Assembly: GCA_026393475.1 (NCBI GenBank) | Contig: JAPLAA010000104.1 | Location: forward strand, 62,001 to 126,000 | DNA from: Actinomycetota bacterium | GTDB lineage: Bacteria; Actinomycetota; Acidimicrobiia; Acidimicrobiales; Ilumatobacteraceae | Direction: 5' to 3' | DNA: 64,000 bases | Shown: positions 32,402 to 40,550 of the stretch, in pieces | Position numbering within the stretch: position 1 is the stretch's first letter | How the letters are laid out: each line of letters starts with the position of its first letter | Notes under the pieces: generated by a model | Told to the model about the DNA's origin: nothing | Seen by the model: only the letters and a program-made list of their open reading frames with translations | The model's database searches: none | Program-made: the position numbers and the translations under genes

Positions 32402-33397
32402 TCAGTCGGCTGTGGTGGTGTCGCCTGGGACGGTGGCGCCGATCGCGGCGCGGAGTTCGGCGACGACGCCGCGCTCGACCATCTCCTGTGCGACCTTGAT
32501 GCCGTTGAGCATCGCGGTGGCGTTGGACGAGCCGTGGCTGATGACGCACACGCCGTCGACGCCGAGCAGCACGGCGCCGCCGTAGGTGTCGGGGCTCATC
32601 TGCTCGACCAGCGGGAGCAGCGCCGGCAGCATCGCCTGGAAGTGCGGCTCGTACGCGGGATCGGACGTGAACGCCTCGAGGATCGCCTTCATGACGACCT
32701 TGACGCCACCTTCGAGGGTCTTCAGCACGACGTTGCCGGTGAAGCCGTCGGTGACGATCACGTCGGCGGTCTTGAGCAGCATGTCGCGCCCTTCGACGTT
32801 GCCGACGAAGTCGATGTTGGGGGCGACCGCGAGGAGTTCGTAGGCCTCCTTGCGCAGGGTGTCGCCCTTGCCCGGCTCCTCACCGATGGAGAGCAGGCCC
32901 ACCTTGGGCCGCTCGACACCGAAGCGGTGACGGGCGTAGACCGACCCCATCTGGGCGAACTGCACCAACCACTCGGCCTGCACCTCGGCGTTGGCGCCGG
33001 CGTCGAGCAGGATGTTCGGGGTGTGGCCCGGAATGGGCAGCGGCGTCGCGATCGCCGGGCGGCTGACGCCCTTGATGCGACCCATCCGCAGCAGCGCGGA
33101 CGCCATCGTGGCGCCGGTGTTGCCGGCGGAGATCATGGCGCTCGCACGACCGTCGCGCACGGCCTCTGCGGCGCGAACGAGCGTGGAATCCTTCTTGCGA
33201 CGGACGCCCTGGGCGGGGTCGTCGTCCATCTCGATGACCTCGGAGGCCTCGATCAACGGCAGGTCACCGATGCCGTCGAGGCCCGCAGGGCCGACGAGCA
33301 CGATGGGGATGCCCAGCGCAGCCGCCTGATGGGCTGCGGCGAGGATCTCGTCGGGAGCGCGGTCGCCCCCCATCGCATCGACGGCGATCGGGAGCAC
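32402..33397 (-). CDS. plsX: Phosphate acyltransferase PlsX
   Basis: PlsX makes acyl-phosphate from acyl-ACP at the start of phospholipid synthesis. The 331-residue protein starts VLPIAVDAMGGDRAP and has SAGNTGATMASALLRMGRI, LLDAGANAEV, DGFTGNVVLKTLEG and YGGAVLLGVDGVCVISHGSS. The GTG at 33397 aligns best with the family start (KIAVDAMGGD); a GTG at 33406 adds three residues. It lies between rpmF and acpP. Confidence 0.95.
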   Translation of the reverse strand: MLPIAVDAMGGDRAPDEILAAAHQAAALGIPIVLVGPAGLDGIGDLPLIEASEVIEMDDDPAQGVRRKKDSTLVRAAEAVRDGRASAMISAGNTGATMASALLRMGRIKGVSRPAIATPLPIPGHTPNILLDAGANAEVQAEWLVQFAQMGSVYARHRFGVERPKVGLLSIGEEPGKGDTLRKEAYELLAVAPNIDFVGNVEGRDMLLKTADVIVTDGFTGNVVLKTLEGGVKVVMKAILEAFTSDPAYEPHFQAMLPALLPLVEQMSPDTYGGAVLLGVDGVCVISHGSSNATAMLNGIKVAQEMVERGVVAELRAAIGATVPGDTTTAD

Positions 33398-33444
33398 GGT
33401 GTGCACTGAGGAGGAGGTCGAGGCCGACGGGCCGTGAGCCGGCG

Positions 33445-33624
33445 TCAGCCGACGTCGACGGCGACGCGGTCCTTGTACCACCCGCAGGACGGGCAGACCG
33501 TGTGCGGCAGCTTGGCTGCAGCGCAGCGGGGGCACACGCTGCGAGCAGGTGCCCCGAGCTTCCACGCGCCAGCCCGATGGCTGCGCGTCTTCATCTTGGA
33601 CTTCTTCTTCTTGGGAACAGCCAC
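33445..33624 (-). CDS. rpmF: 50S ribosomal protein L32 (zinc-binding type)
   Basis: The 59-residue protein starts with a Lys-rich leader (VPKKKKSKMKTRSHRAG) and has a four-cysteine zinc ribbon, CPRC and CPSC. The start is GTG at 33624 with GGGAGA about 7 nt upstream, and its own promoter lies further upstream. It normally follows yceD directly, but here a pyruvate-kinase-like gene separates them. Confidence 0.96.
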   Translation of the reverse strand: MAVPKKKKSKMKTRSHRAGAWKLGAPARSVCPRCAAAKLPHTVCPSCGWYKDRVAVDVG

Positions 33625-33656
33625 CGTGGATCTCCCTGGCGCGATTGGACTGCATG

Positions 33657-33662
33657 AGGTTA
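33657..33662 (-). promoter_or_regulatory. Predicted -10 box TAACCT of rpmF
   Basis: Read on the minus strand, TAACCT would give a leader of about 25 nt containing the ribosome binding site. This lets rpmF-plsX be expressed apart from the inserted upstream gene. Confidence 0.4.
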
Positions 33663-33733
33663 GCGGCGACGGGCCCCCTTTCCCCACCTCGCACCCGACG
33701 AGTGTCAGCCGGCGAGCGTCGCCCGTCCGGACG

Positions 33734-35569
33734 TCATCCCGTGGCGTCGGCCCAGGACCGCAGGGGCCGCAGGAGCTGCCGCTTCTTCGACTGGTGTTCC
33801 GCCATCCGTCGCAGGATGTCGTCGAGGGTGGTGATCGCCTGCACGATGTGCCTGCCCTTGTTGAGCATGACGCACTCCGCCCGTTCCGACATCGCCGCAT
33901 CGGTGATCTCCGAACGCGACGGCCGGCCGGTCTTGGCGAGCCGGTCGAGCACCTCGGTCGCCCAGATCACCGGCAGGTGGGCGGCCTCGCACAGCCACAG
34001 GATCTCCTCCTGGAGCTCCGCGAGACGTTCGTAGCCGGCCTCGACCGCGAGGTCGCCGCGAGCGATCATCACACCGACCGATCTCGTGGCCATGGCGGCC
34101 CGGAGCAGATCGGGGAGTGCCCGAAACGCCTGCACCGTCTCGATCTTCAGCACGAGACCGAGGTGATCGGCGCCGCGACGAGCGAGTTCGTCCTGGAGCA
34201 TCCGGACATCGTCGGGCGTGCGGACGAACGACAGCGCCACCATGTCCGCCAACTCGACGACCGTGTCGAGCGATCGCAGGTCGTCGGGCGACAGCGCAGG
34301 CACCGGCACATCGGTGTCGGGGAGGTTGATCCCCTTCTCGGCACGCACCTTGCCGCCGCCGGGCGGTCCGGACGTGATGCGCACCCGGGCCAGACCGGCG
34401 CCGGCGGCGTCGACGCCCACCGATTCGACTCGACCGCCGAACGACCCGTCGTCGAAGAAGACCCGATGTCCGACCTGGAGTGCATCGACGGCCTCGGGGA
34501 GCGTGCAGCCGATCGTCACGACCTCGGGGATCGGATCGTCGACAGCGTCGGCCCGTTCACCTGCGACCAACTCGACGAGCCGGCCGACGTCGAGTTCGAC
34601 GTGGCCGGCCGCCGGTCGGAGCGGCCCGACCACACCGACCGAACCCGTCCGCAGATTGCGGAGTTCGATGCCCTCGACCAGGTACACCGTGCCGTGCGTG
34701 GTGACCTCGACCTGTGCGCCGACGAACCCGACACGCATGGAGCGTCGCTTGCCGCGGGCGTCGACCAGATGCAGGACGTCGTCGGGAACGAGGTCGTCGA
34801 GGACACCACCGTCGATGACGACCGAGGGAGGTCCGTCCTCGTCCGCCGAACGCTCGGACGTCGAACACAGACGCGCCGAGGCCGGCGCGACCACCTTGCC
34901 GAACGCGTCTCGCTCGGGCTTCAGCCGTACGACCGCAGGTCCGGGTGCCATCGGCGACGTCCGCAGCTTCGGGCCGGCGAGGTCCATCATCACCCGCACG
35001 TCACGACCGCGAGCGAGCGCGGCGGCTCGCACGTTGCCGGCCATCCGGCTCCAGGCCTCGGCGTCGTCGTGCGCGCAGTTGATCCGGGCGATGTCCATGC
35101 CGGCGTCGACCAGTTCGTCGACCACCACCGGATCCCCGGCGGCCTCGGACGGGAGCGTCACCATGATCCGGGTCGGCCGTCCGGGCGAGGCCGGGCCGAG
35201 CAGTTCGTCCGCCTTGCGTTCCAGCAGACCCTGCCCTTCGCCGAACCCTGGGGCGCGATGTCCGTGCTCGTCGGGAGTGGGCGGCGCGTCCCCCGCCAGC
35301 GCGGCGAGCGCTCGGCGAACGGCGTCGAGGGTCGCGAGCACGTGCGCCTCACAGCGACCCAGCGAGGACAATCCGAGCTCGGCCAGCTGATCCTGCAACG
35401 CCCGGAGGTCCTCGGTGCGCAGCGCCACGAAGTGCGCGAGGTTCGCTGCACTCGCCTCGTGGGTCGGATGCAGCGATCCGGGGCCGGCGCCGGGGACCGG
35501 GTCGGCGGCCACCACCATCGAGCGCAGCGCGTCGACCTCGGCCTGCACGCGACCCGGATCTGCGACCAT
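33734..35569 (-). CDS. Pyruvate-kinase-like protein with an N-terminal extension and no C-terminal domain
   Basis: The product has 611 residues. The first 145 are an Ala/Leu-rich helical extension not found in standard pyruvate kinase. The barrel follows: TRIMVTLPSEAA, VDAGMDIARINCAHDD, MMDLAGPKLRT, KGINLPDTDVPVPALS, ALSFVRTPDDV, LKIETVQAF (catalytic lysine) and MIARGDLAVE, then PSRSEITDAA. The segment between AGPKLRT and KGINLPD is about 220 residues, twice the usual B domain. The chain stops right after the barrel, lacking the regulatory C-domain. It may act on phosphoenolpyruvate or be repurposed. TACGGT lies 8 nt before the ATG. Confidence 0.82.
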   Translation of the reverse strand: MVADPGRVQAEVDALRSMVVAADPVPGAGPGSLHPTHEASAANLAHFVALRTEDLRALQDQLAELGLSSLGRCEAHVLATLDAVRRALAALAGDAPPTPDEHGHRAPGFGEGQGLLERKADELLGPASPGRPTRIMVTLPSEAAGDPVVVDELVDAGMDIARINCAHDDAEAWSRMAGNVRAAALARGRDVRVMMDLAGPKLRTSPMAPGPAVVRLKPERDAFGKVVAPASARLCSTSERSADEDGPPSVVIDGGVLDDLVPDDVLHLVDARGKRRSMRVGFVGAQVEVTTHGTVYLVEGIELRNLRTGSVGVVGPLRPAAGHVELDVGRLVELVAGERADAVDDPIPEVVTIGCTLPEAVDALQVGHRVFFDDGSFGGRVESVGVDAAGAGLARVRITSGPPGGGKVRAEKGINLPDTDVPVPALSPDDLRSLDTVVELADMVALSFVRTPDDVRMLQDELARRGADHLGLVLKIETVQAFRALPDLLRAAMATRSVGVMIARGDLAVEAGYERLAELQEEILWLCEAAHLPVIWATEVLDRLAKTGRPSRSEITDAAMSERAECVMLNKGRHIVQAITTLDDILRRMAEHQSKKRQLLRPLRSWADATG

Positions 35570-35577
35570 CGTTCGGG

Positions 35578-35583
35578 ACCGTA
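35578..35583 (-). promoter_or_regulatory. Predicted -10 box TACGGT of the pyruvate-kinase-like gene
   Basis: Read on the minus strand, TACGGT lies 8 nt before the ATG at 35569 and fixes that start rather than an upstream one in the same frame. Confidence 0.5.
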
Positions 35584-35685
35584 CCCGTGCACCCGTCGGA
35601 CCACCTGTCCGGCAGATGAGCGGAAGGCATCCGGTGGGTGACGACACGATGAACCCGGTCGCTCGGCGCGGCCAGGTGCGCCCGG

Positions 35686-36198
35686 TCAGTCGTCGAGAAT
35701 GCCCTTGAGCTGGTCGAGCGCGCCCCAGCGCGGGTCGACCACGGTGTTGTTGCACGAGCAGGAGCCGGTGTTGCGATCGATGCCGCAGTCGGGGCACAGC
35801 CCGGCGCAGTCGTCGCGACACAGCGGCGACGACGGCGCATCGAGGATGAGCACCTCGCGCACCATCGGCTCGAGGTCGAGTTGCTCACCCTCGAGCGGGA
35901 ACGCCTCGGGATCGGTGACGGTCTCCTGATAGAGCTCGTGGACTTCGCTGCGCAACGTGCCCGTCGCTGCCGTCGCGCATCGACGGCAGATGCCGTGCCA
36001 CGGCGCCACCACCTCGCCGTTCACCACGATGCCGTCGGTGAGCGACTCGAGCCGCAGGTGCACCTCGACGGTGTCGGACTCGCGGAACCGCTCGTCGTGC
36101 AGGCCGATCTCGGCCACCGTGGCCTGGAGGTCGATGGTCTTCTCGGAACCGGGCCGGCGGAGCAGCTCGGCGGCGTTGACACGCAGGGGGTATGCCAT
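35686..36198 (-). CDS. YceD family (DUF177) protein
   Basis: The 170-residue protein is DUF177/YceD: a central WHGICRRCATAATG, an acidic middle, and a C-terminal cysteine cluster (LCRDDCAGLCPDCG). YceD is encoded beside rpmF in most bacteria and has been linked to 23S rRNA or large-subunit assembly; its mechanism is not settled. TAGCCT lies 9 nt before the ATG. Here its usual partner rpmF is 2 kb away. Confidence 0.9.
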   Translation of the reverse strand: MAYPLRVNAAELLRRPGSEKTIDLQATVAEIGLHDERFRESDTVEVHLRLESLTDGIVVNGEVVAPWHGICRRCATAATGTLRSEVHELYQETVTDPEAFPLEGEQLDLEPMVREVLILDAPSSPLCRDDCAGLCPDCGIDRNTGSCSCNNTVVDPRWGALDQLKGILDD

Positions 36199-36207
36199 GG
36201 GCCTGCC

Positions 36208-36213
36208 AGGCTA
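36208..36213 (-). promoter_or_regulatory. Predicted -10 box TAGCCT of yceD
   Basis: Read on the minus strand, TAGCCT lies 9 nt before the ATG at 36198. Confidence 0.5.
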
Positions 36214-36306
36214 GCGGTGCCCCCGAGGCGGCACGCCGGGACAGCTCACCGCGACCGCTCCTCGGGACCGCTCACCGGCACGGTGCGGCGGGAGCGTCGG
36301 CGGGAC

Positions 36307-36912
36307 TCAGCGGTCCTGGTCGAAGAAGCCGGTCGGGTCCTCGTCCTCGTCCGGCACGAGCTCTTCGCTCTGGGCGCCGATCGCGAGCCGTGACCGACCC
36401 GCGTGCACGGTCTTGTTGAGCTTGTCGAGCAGGATCTCGAAGCTCGCGAGGCGCTGGTCGAGGAAGTCCTCGGTCTCGTGGCGCAGCCGACGGGCGTCGC
36501 TCTCGGCGGCCTCGTTGAGCTGGCGGGCGCGGGCCTCGGCCGCACGCACCACCTCGGTGCGCTGCACCATCCGCTCGGCCTGCACACGGGCGGCCTCGAG
36601 CAACTCGTCGGCCTCGCGCCGGGTCTTGTCGACGAAGGACTGCCGCTCCTTGATCATCCACCGGGCCTGGCGCAGCTCCTCGGGCATGCGGTGCAGCGCT
36701 TCCTCGAGCAGCTCGATGATCTCGTCGCGATCGATGCGCGGCGACGACGACAGCGGCATGGTGGGTGCGGTGGCGATGACATCGATCGCCCGCCGCAACA
36801 GTTGCTCGGCGTCGCCGACGTAGCCGTTGGTGGTCTTGACGTACGCGTCGGAGTCGTCGAAGTCGTTCTCGAGCTCGTCGTCGAGCTCGTCGTAGTCGTC
36901 GTCGTAGGTCAT
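36307..36912 (-). CDS. sepIVA: SepIVA-like DivIVA-domain coiled-coil protein
   Basis: The 201-residue protein has an acidic N-terminus (YDDDYDELDDELENDFDD), a short conserved helix (IDRDEIIELLEEALHRMPEEL) and a long coiled coil (about 85-175, rich in Glu, Arg and Ala). Position between coaD and yceD and the overall pattern match mycobacterial SepIVA (Rv2927c family), a septum-associated protein needed for division. The assignment rests on synteny and coiled-coil pattern, not on a catalytic motif. Confidence 0.75.
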   Translation of the reverse strand: MTYDDDYDELDDELENDFDDSDAYVKTTNGYVGDAEQLLRRAIDVIATAPTMPLSSSPRIDRDEIIELLEEALHRMPEELRQARWMIKERQSFVDKTRREADELLEAARVQAERMVQRTEVVRAAEARARQLNEAAESDARRLRHETEDFLDQRLASFEILLDKLNKTVHAGRSRLAIGAQSEELVPDEDEDPTGFFDQDR

Positions 36913-36933
36913 GGGGATCCGGTCGGTCGAGAA

Positions 36934-37425
36934 TCAGTCGAAGGTCGCACGCTGGAGTTGGGACAGCACGGCAGGCGGCACCATCGCGCTCACGTCCCCA
37001 CCGTACTTCGCGATCTCCCTGATGAAACGGCTGCTGATGAACACCAGCGCCGGCTTGCACGGGAGGTAGACGGTGCGGACGCCGGCCGCGACATAGTTGG
37101 TCTGGGCCATCTGCTGCTCGACCTCGAAGTCGCCCCCGGTGCGGAGCCCCTTCACGATGAAGTCGGTGCCGAGCTCGCGCGACGCGTCGACGGCGAGACC
37201 GGGAAACGCCGCGACCCGCACCTCACGCCCGTCGCCGCGCAACGGGGCGACGGCCTCGTCGATCATGGCGAGCCGCTCGTCGAGGGTGAACAGACCGCTG
37301 GGCTTGGACGGGTTGTGCATCGCCGCGACGACGACGGAGCCGAACAGCTCCAAGGCCTGCTCGACGACGTCGAGGTGGCCGAGGTGGATGGGGTCGAAAC
37401 TCCCTGGGTACAGCACGGTCGCCAT
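36934..37425 (-). CDS. coaD: Phosphopantetheine adenylyltransferase
   Basis: CoaD makes dephospho-CoA from 4'-phosphopantetheine and ATP. The 163-residue protein has the nucleotidyltransferase motif YPGSFDPIHLGHLDVV (HXGH) and the closing ISSRFIREIAKYGGDVSAMVP. The ATG at 37425 has TATCGT 9 nt upstream; 18 extra codons upstream are not conserved. It precedes sepIVA by 21 bp. Confidence 0.97.
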   Translation of the reverse strand: MATVLYPGSFDPIHLGHLDVVEQALELFGSVVVAAMHNPSKPSGLFTLDERLAMIDEAVAPLRGDGREVRVAAFPGLAVDASRELGTDFIVKGLRTGGDFEVEQQMAQTNYVAAGVRTVYLPCKPALVFISSRFIREIAKYGGDVSAMVPPAVLSQLQRATFD

Positions 37426-37434
37426 GCGGCGCGA

Positions 37435-37440
37435 ACGATA
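37435..37440 (-). promoter_or_regulatory. Predicted -10 box TATCGT of leaderless coaD promoter
   Basis: Read on the minus strand, TATCGT lies 9 nt before the ATG at 37425. Confidence 0.5.
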
Positions 37441-37491
37441 CCCGGTGTGGCACCGCCGACGGCGGTCCCCCTGCCGCACGGCGTGCCGGCG

Positions 37492-38010
37492 TCAGCCGAC
37501 CCGGGCGAGCACGGTGACGGTGGTACGGCCGTACTGCTTGCTGCGCATCGTCTCCCAGCCCTCCGGCGGAGCGACGGCTCGGGCGGCTTCGCAGACGACG
37601 TAGTCGACCTGCATCCACTGCAGCAGCTGCGGCCACGCGTCGAAGGTGTACGGCGGATCGACGAGGGCGACGTCGACGCCTCGCATCGCAGGAATCCACG
37701 CCATGACGTCGGAGGTGACGACCGTGGTGCGCGACTCGAGGTCGAGCGCGGCGAGGTTGGTGCGCAGCGCCTGCAGCGCGGCGCGGTCGCGCTCGACGAA
37801 CACGCACCGGGCGGCGCCACGGGAGAGCGCCTCGATGCCCATCGCCCCCGAGCCGGCGAAGAGGTCGGCGACGACGGCGTCCTCGATCAGCCCCATCGAG
37901 TCGAGCGAGTTGAACACCGCCTGACGCACCTTGTCGGTGGTGGGGCGGGTGGTGTTCCCCTCGGGGGCCACCAGCTTGCGCCCACCCAGCTCTCCTGCAA
38001 CGACTCGCAC
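37492..38010 (-). CDS. rsmD: 16S rRNA (guanine(966)-N2)-methyltransferase RsmD
   Basis: The 172-residue enzyme starts RVVAGELGGRKL and has RPTTDKVRQAVFNSL, the SAM motif LFAGSGAMGIEALSRGA and the catalytic DPPY (VALVDPPYTFD). It methylates G966 of 16S rRNA. The GTG at 38010 has TAGCCT 6 nt upstream. In other actinobacteria rsmD follows recG; here 5.5 kb of inserted genes separates them. Confidence 0.95.
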   Translation of the reverse strand: MRVVAGELGGRKLVAPEGNTTRPTTDKVRQAVFNSLDSMGLIEDAVVADLFAGSGAMGIEALSRGAARCVFVERDRAALQALRTNLAALDLESRTTVVTSDVMAWIPAMRGVDVALVDPPYTFDAWPQLLQWMQVDYVVCEAARAVAPPEGWETMRSKQYGRTTVTVLARVG

Positions 38011-38016
38011 CCGGGC

Positions 38017-38022
38017 AGGCTA
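38017..38022 (-). promoter_or_regulatory. Predicted -10 box TAGCCT of leaderless rsmD promoter
   Basis: Read on the minus strand, TAGCCT lies 6 nt before the GTG at 38010. This box now stands at the junction with the inserted region. Confidence 0.45.
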
Positions 38023-38100
38023 TCGAGACCGTCCCGCCGGGTGATCGCTGGTCGCGGCCGATGAGCATCCGCTGGCGTCGAGCGACGGCACACTGGAGCC

Positions 38101-38271
38101 GTGCTCGAACCCGAATCCCAGATCGTCTGCGTGGACTGCGGCGGCCGCTGCTTCCTGCTCACCCATCCCCCCGAGGACGGACGGTGGGAGCCGGGCGACA
38201 TCGTCGCCTACCGCTGCGAGGACTGCCGCGACCGCTGGGATCTCGTGCTCCCGGACGCCGACGACGACTGA
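38101..38271 (+). CDS. 56-residue zinc-ribbon protein
   Basis: This short gene reads VLEPESQIVCVDCGGRCF from a GTG and ends DDD-stop. It has two CXXC pairs (CVDC and CEDC, about 28 residues apart) plus one more cysteine, the pattern of a small zinc ribbon. Strict G/C third positions and a clean stop support it. No family is recognised beyond the zinc ribbon. It lies between rsmD and the c-di-GMP genes, on the same strand as the latter. Confidence 0.65.
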   Translation: MLEPESQIVCVDCGGRCFLLTHPPEDGRWEPGDIVAYRCEDCRDRWDLVLPDADDD

Positions 38272-38305
38272 CGACGACTGATCGCGGCCGACCACGAAAA
38301 CTGAA

Positions 38306-38328
38306 GACCCCCTCAAGTAGGGGGGGTC
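38306..38328. other. Inverted repeat overlapping the GGDEF-EAL promoter
   Basis: GACCCCC (38306-38312) and GGGGGTC (38322-38328) form a 7-bp stem. It may end the short upstream gene, or be a protein site over the promoter's upstream half. Confidence 0.4.
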
Positions 38329-38340
38329 GGGTGCCGATCG
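38312..38340 (+). promoter_or_regulatory. Sigma-28 (FliA/WhiG)-like promoter
   Basis: CTCAAGTAG at 38312-38320 and GCCGATCG at 38333-38340 match the flagellar/WhiG class (TAAA or CTCA, then GCCGAT after about 15-17 nt). Here CTCA is followed by 17 nt and then GCCGAT. The gene starts with GTG 9 nt past GCCGAT, so it would also be leaderless. No TANNNT box is present at the usual place. Confidence 0.5.
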
Positions 38341-38347
38341 CACTCCC

Positions 38348-40546
38348 GTGACGATCGACGACCGAGCCGCGCCAGACGCGCCCGCGCCCGCCGCACCCGC
38401 TGGTCAGGCGGGGCAGGTGGGGCACGCGGGGCAGGTGGCTGCGTCGGCTCGGCCGAGCCGGCGACAGGGGTTCGTCCGCCGGTGGATCGACCCGGAGGAA
38501 CCCGAGTTGGTCATGGAGCTGATCGACCAGGCCAACCGGTTCAACATGCGGGCGAGCCTCGGGTCGCCCCCGACCGTCGTCCTCGTCGTGCTCACCCTCT
38601 GGGGTGTCGCCCCGAGGACCGGTCTGATGCTCTGGAGTTCGTGCGCGCTCGCGACCGCCACCTTCCACGTCTGCCTGCACGTCTGGTACCGCCGTCGCAG
38701 CACGCAACACTCCCCCGAGTCCTGGCGACGCTGGTACACGATCGCCATGTTCGCGGGCGGCTCGCTGTGGGGTTCGCTGCCCGTCCTCGCCCTCCCCGGC
38801 GCCGACCACGCGGAGTACCAGTCGATGGTCGCGCTCTACGTGATCTCGTTCATGGCCGCGAATGCGATCTTCTCCAGCCCGCTGCGCCGGCTGTTCCTCG
38901 CCTTCCAGCTCCCGCTGTCGCTCATCGCCGCCACCGGACTCCTGGCGAACAGCACGACGTTCACCTCCATGCTCGCCGCGGTCGTGCTGTACGCACTGCC
39001 GTTCTCGATGGTGCTCTACGACCAGGCCAACACCGCCGCGGTCGCCGCGGTGCGTCTCGCCCACCGCAACTCGACCCTCGTCGACGAACTCCGTGCCGAA
39101 CGGCGTCGCATCGAGGAGGCGAACGACGAACTCCGCGAGATGAACGACCGGCTCGCCCATCAGGCCGCGCACGACGCGCTCACCGAACTCGCGAACCGCC
39201 CCCTGTTCCGCGAACAGCTCGAGGAGGCGCTGGTCGCAGCCCACCGGTCGGGAACCCTCGTCGGCGTCGCGTTCCTCGACCTCGACCGCTTCAAGTTGGT
39301 CAACGATTCGCTCGGCCACCTCGTCGGCGACGACCTGCTCGTGGCCGTCGCCGATCGCGTGCGCGCGTGCCTGCGCGCCGACGACGTGTTGGGCAGACAG
39401 GGCGGTGACGAGTTCACGCTCCTCATGCCGGGGGTCACCGCAGCACACGAGGTGGTGGCGGTCGCCGAGCGGATCCGGCTCGCGCTGCGTGAGCCGCTGA
39501 CGGTGGGCGCCCGTGAGATGGTCGTCACGGCCAGCGTCGGCGTGGCCCTCAACACCGATCCGGCGGACACCGCCGACGACCTGCTCCGGCACGCGGACGC
39601 CGCGATGTACCGCGCCAAGGCGCTCGGCCGCGACTGCGTCGAGATGTTCGACGAGTCGATGCGTGACGCGCTGGCCCGCCGGGTCGACGAGGAGGCCGCC
39701 CTGCGACGGGCGTTCGGCAACGGCGAGATCGTGTCGTGGTTCCAGCCCGAAGTCGATCTCGTCACCGGTGAGATCATCGGTGCGGAGAGCCTCGCCCGGT
39801 GGCTGCATCCCGAGCGCGGGGTGCTCACCGGCGGCCAGTTCGTGCCGCTCGTGGAGGACTGCGGTCTCCTGTCCGACCTGTCGATCGTGACCGCCGCGTC
39901 GGGGACGGCTGCACGCGCAGCGCTGCGCGACGTGGTCGACCCGTCGTTCCGGATCCGGCTCAACGTCTCGGCCTCGCAGATCATGGACCTGGCCCTCCTG
40001 AACAGCTTCCTCGAACATCTCGCCGAGCACGATCTCGATCCGACGGCGGTGTCGGTCGAGGTGACCGAGACCGCCCTCATCCACGACGTCGGCGCGGCGC
40101 GGACGTGGCTCGACACGGCTCGCGGCCTCGGCATGACCGTCGCCCTCGACGACTTCGGCACGGGCTACTCGTCGCTGGCGATGCTGTCGCAGCTCCCGCT
40201 CGACGGGGTCAAGATCGACCTCGGGTTCGTCCGCGAGCTCGCGACCAGCGCAGCGGCCCGAGCGGTCGTCGCCGCCACCGTCGAGCTCGCCGCCGGGCTG
40301 GGGCTGCAGGTGGTCGCCGAAGGCGTGGAGAACGAGGAGCAGGCGGAAGCGCTGCGACGCGCGGGCGTGCGGCGGGCCCAGGGCTTCCACTACTCCCCTG
40401 CCGTGCCGATCGAGACGCTGCACCGCTGGTTGGCGGACGGCCCGCCCTGGTTGCGCACCGATCGGCGAGCACCCCTCGACGCGATCGAGGCGCGACGCAC
40501 GTTCGACGCGAGCATCGGAGCGCTCGACCCGGTGACCGCGGGGTGA
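38348..40546 (+). CDS. Membrane GGDEF-EAL protein (c-di-GMP synthesis/degradation)
   Basis: The 732-residue protein has a low-complexity Ala/Gly/Gln head, six or so membrane helices (about 75-235), a short coiled coil and a GGDEF domain (about 275-440) with an intact GRQGGDEFTLL site. The EAL domain (about 455-700) has AESLARW in place of the canonical EALxR (Ala to Ser), but keeps LNVSASQ, EVTETAL, ALDDFGTGYSSL, VKIDLGFV and AEGVEN. Both activities are therefore possible. PilZ follows 4 bp later. The promoter suggests control with motility. Confidence 0.93.
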   Translation: MTIDDRAAPDAPAPAAPAGQAGQVGHAGQVAASARPSRRQGFVRRWIDPEEPELVMELIDQANRFNMRASLGSPPTVVLVVLTLWGVAPRTGLMLWSSCALATATFHVCLHVWYRRRSTQHSPESWRRWYTIAMFAGGSLWGSLPVLALPGADHAEYQSMVALYVISFMAANAIFSSPLRRLFLAFQLPLSLIAATGLLANSTTFTSMLAAVVLYALPFSMVLYDQANTAAVAAVRLAHRNSTLVDELRAERRRIEEANDELREMNDRLAHQAAHDALTELANRPLFREQLEEALVAAHRSGTLVGVAFLDLDRFKLVNDSLGHLVGDDLLVAVADRVRACLRADDVLGRQGGDEFTLLMPGVTAAHEVVAVAERIRLALREPLTVGAREMVVTASVGVALNTDPADTADDLLRHADAAMYRAKALGRDCVEMFDESMRDALARRVDEEAALRRAFGNGEIVSWFQPEVDLVTGEIIGAESLARWLHPERGVLTGGQFVPLVEDCGLLSDLSIVTAASGTAARAALRDVVDPSFRIRLNVSASQIMDLALLNSFLEHLAEHDLDPTAVSVEVTETALIHDVGAARTWLDTARGLGMTVALDDFGTGYSSLAMLSQLPLDGVKIDLGFVRELATSAAARAVVAATVELAAGLGLQVVAEGVENEEQAEALRRAGVRRAQGFHYSPAVPIETLHRWLADGPPWLRTDRRAPLDAIEARRTFDASIGALDPVTAG

Positions 40547-40550
40547 GCCG

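Noticed and set aside
35570-35685. Extended N-terminus of the pyruvate-kinase-like protein
   Set aside because: The open frame continues upstream to 35821 but crosses into yceD sequence; the leaderless box fixes the start at 35569.
38281-38347. Possible c-di-GMP riboswitch before the GGDEF-EAL gene
   Set aside because: The conserved cores of the class I and II riboswitches are absent and the leader is only about 70 nt; a sigma-28-like promoter explains the segment better.
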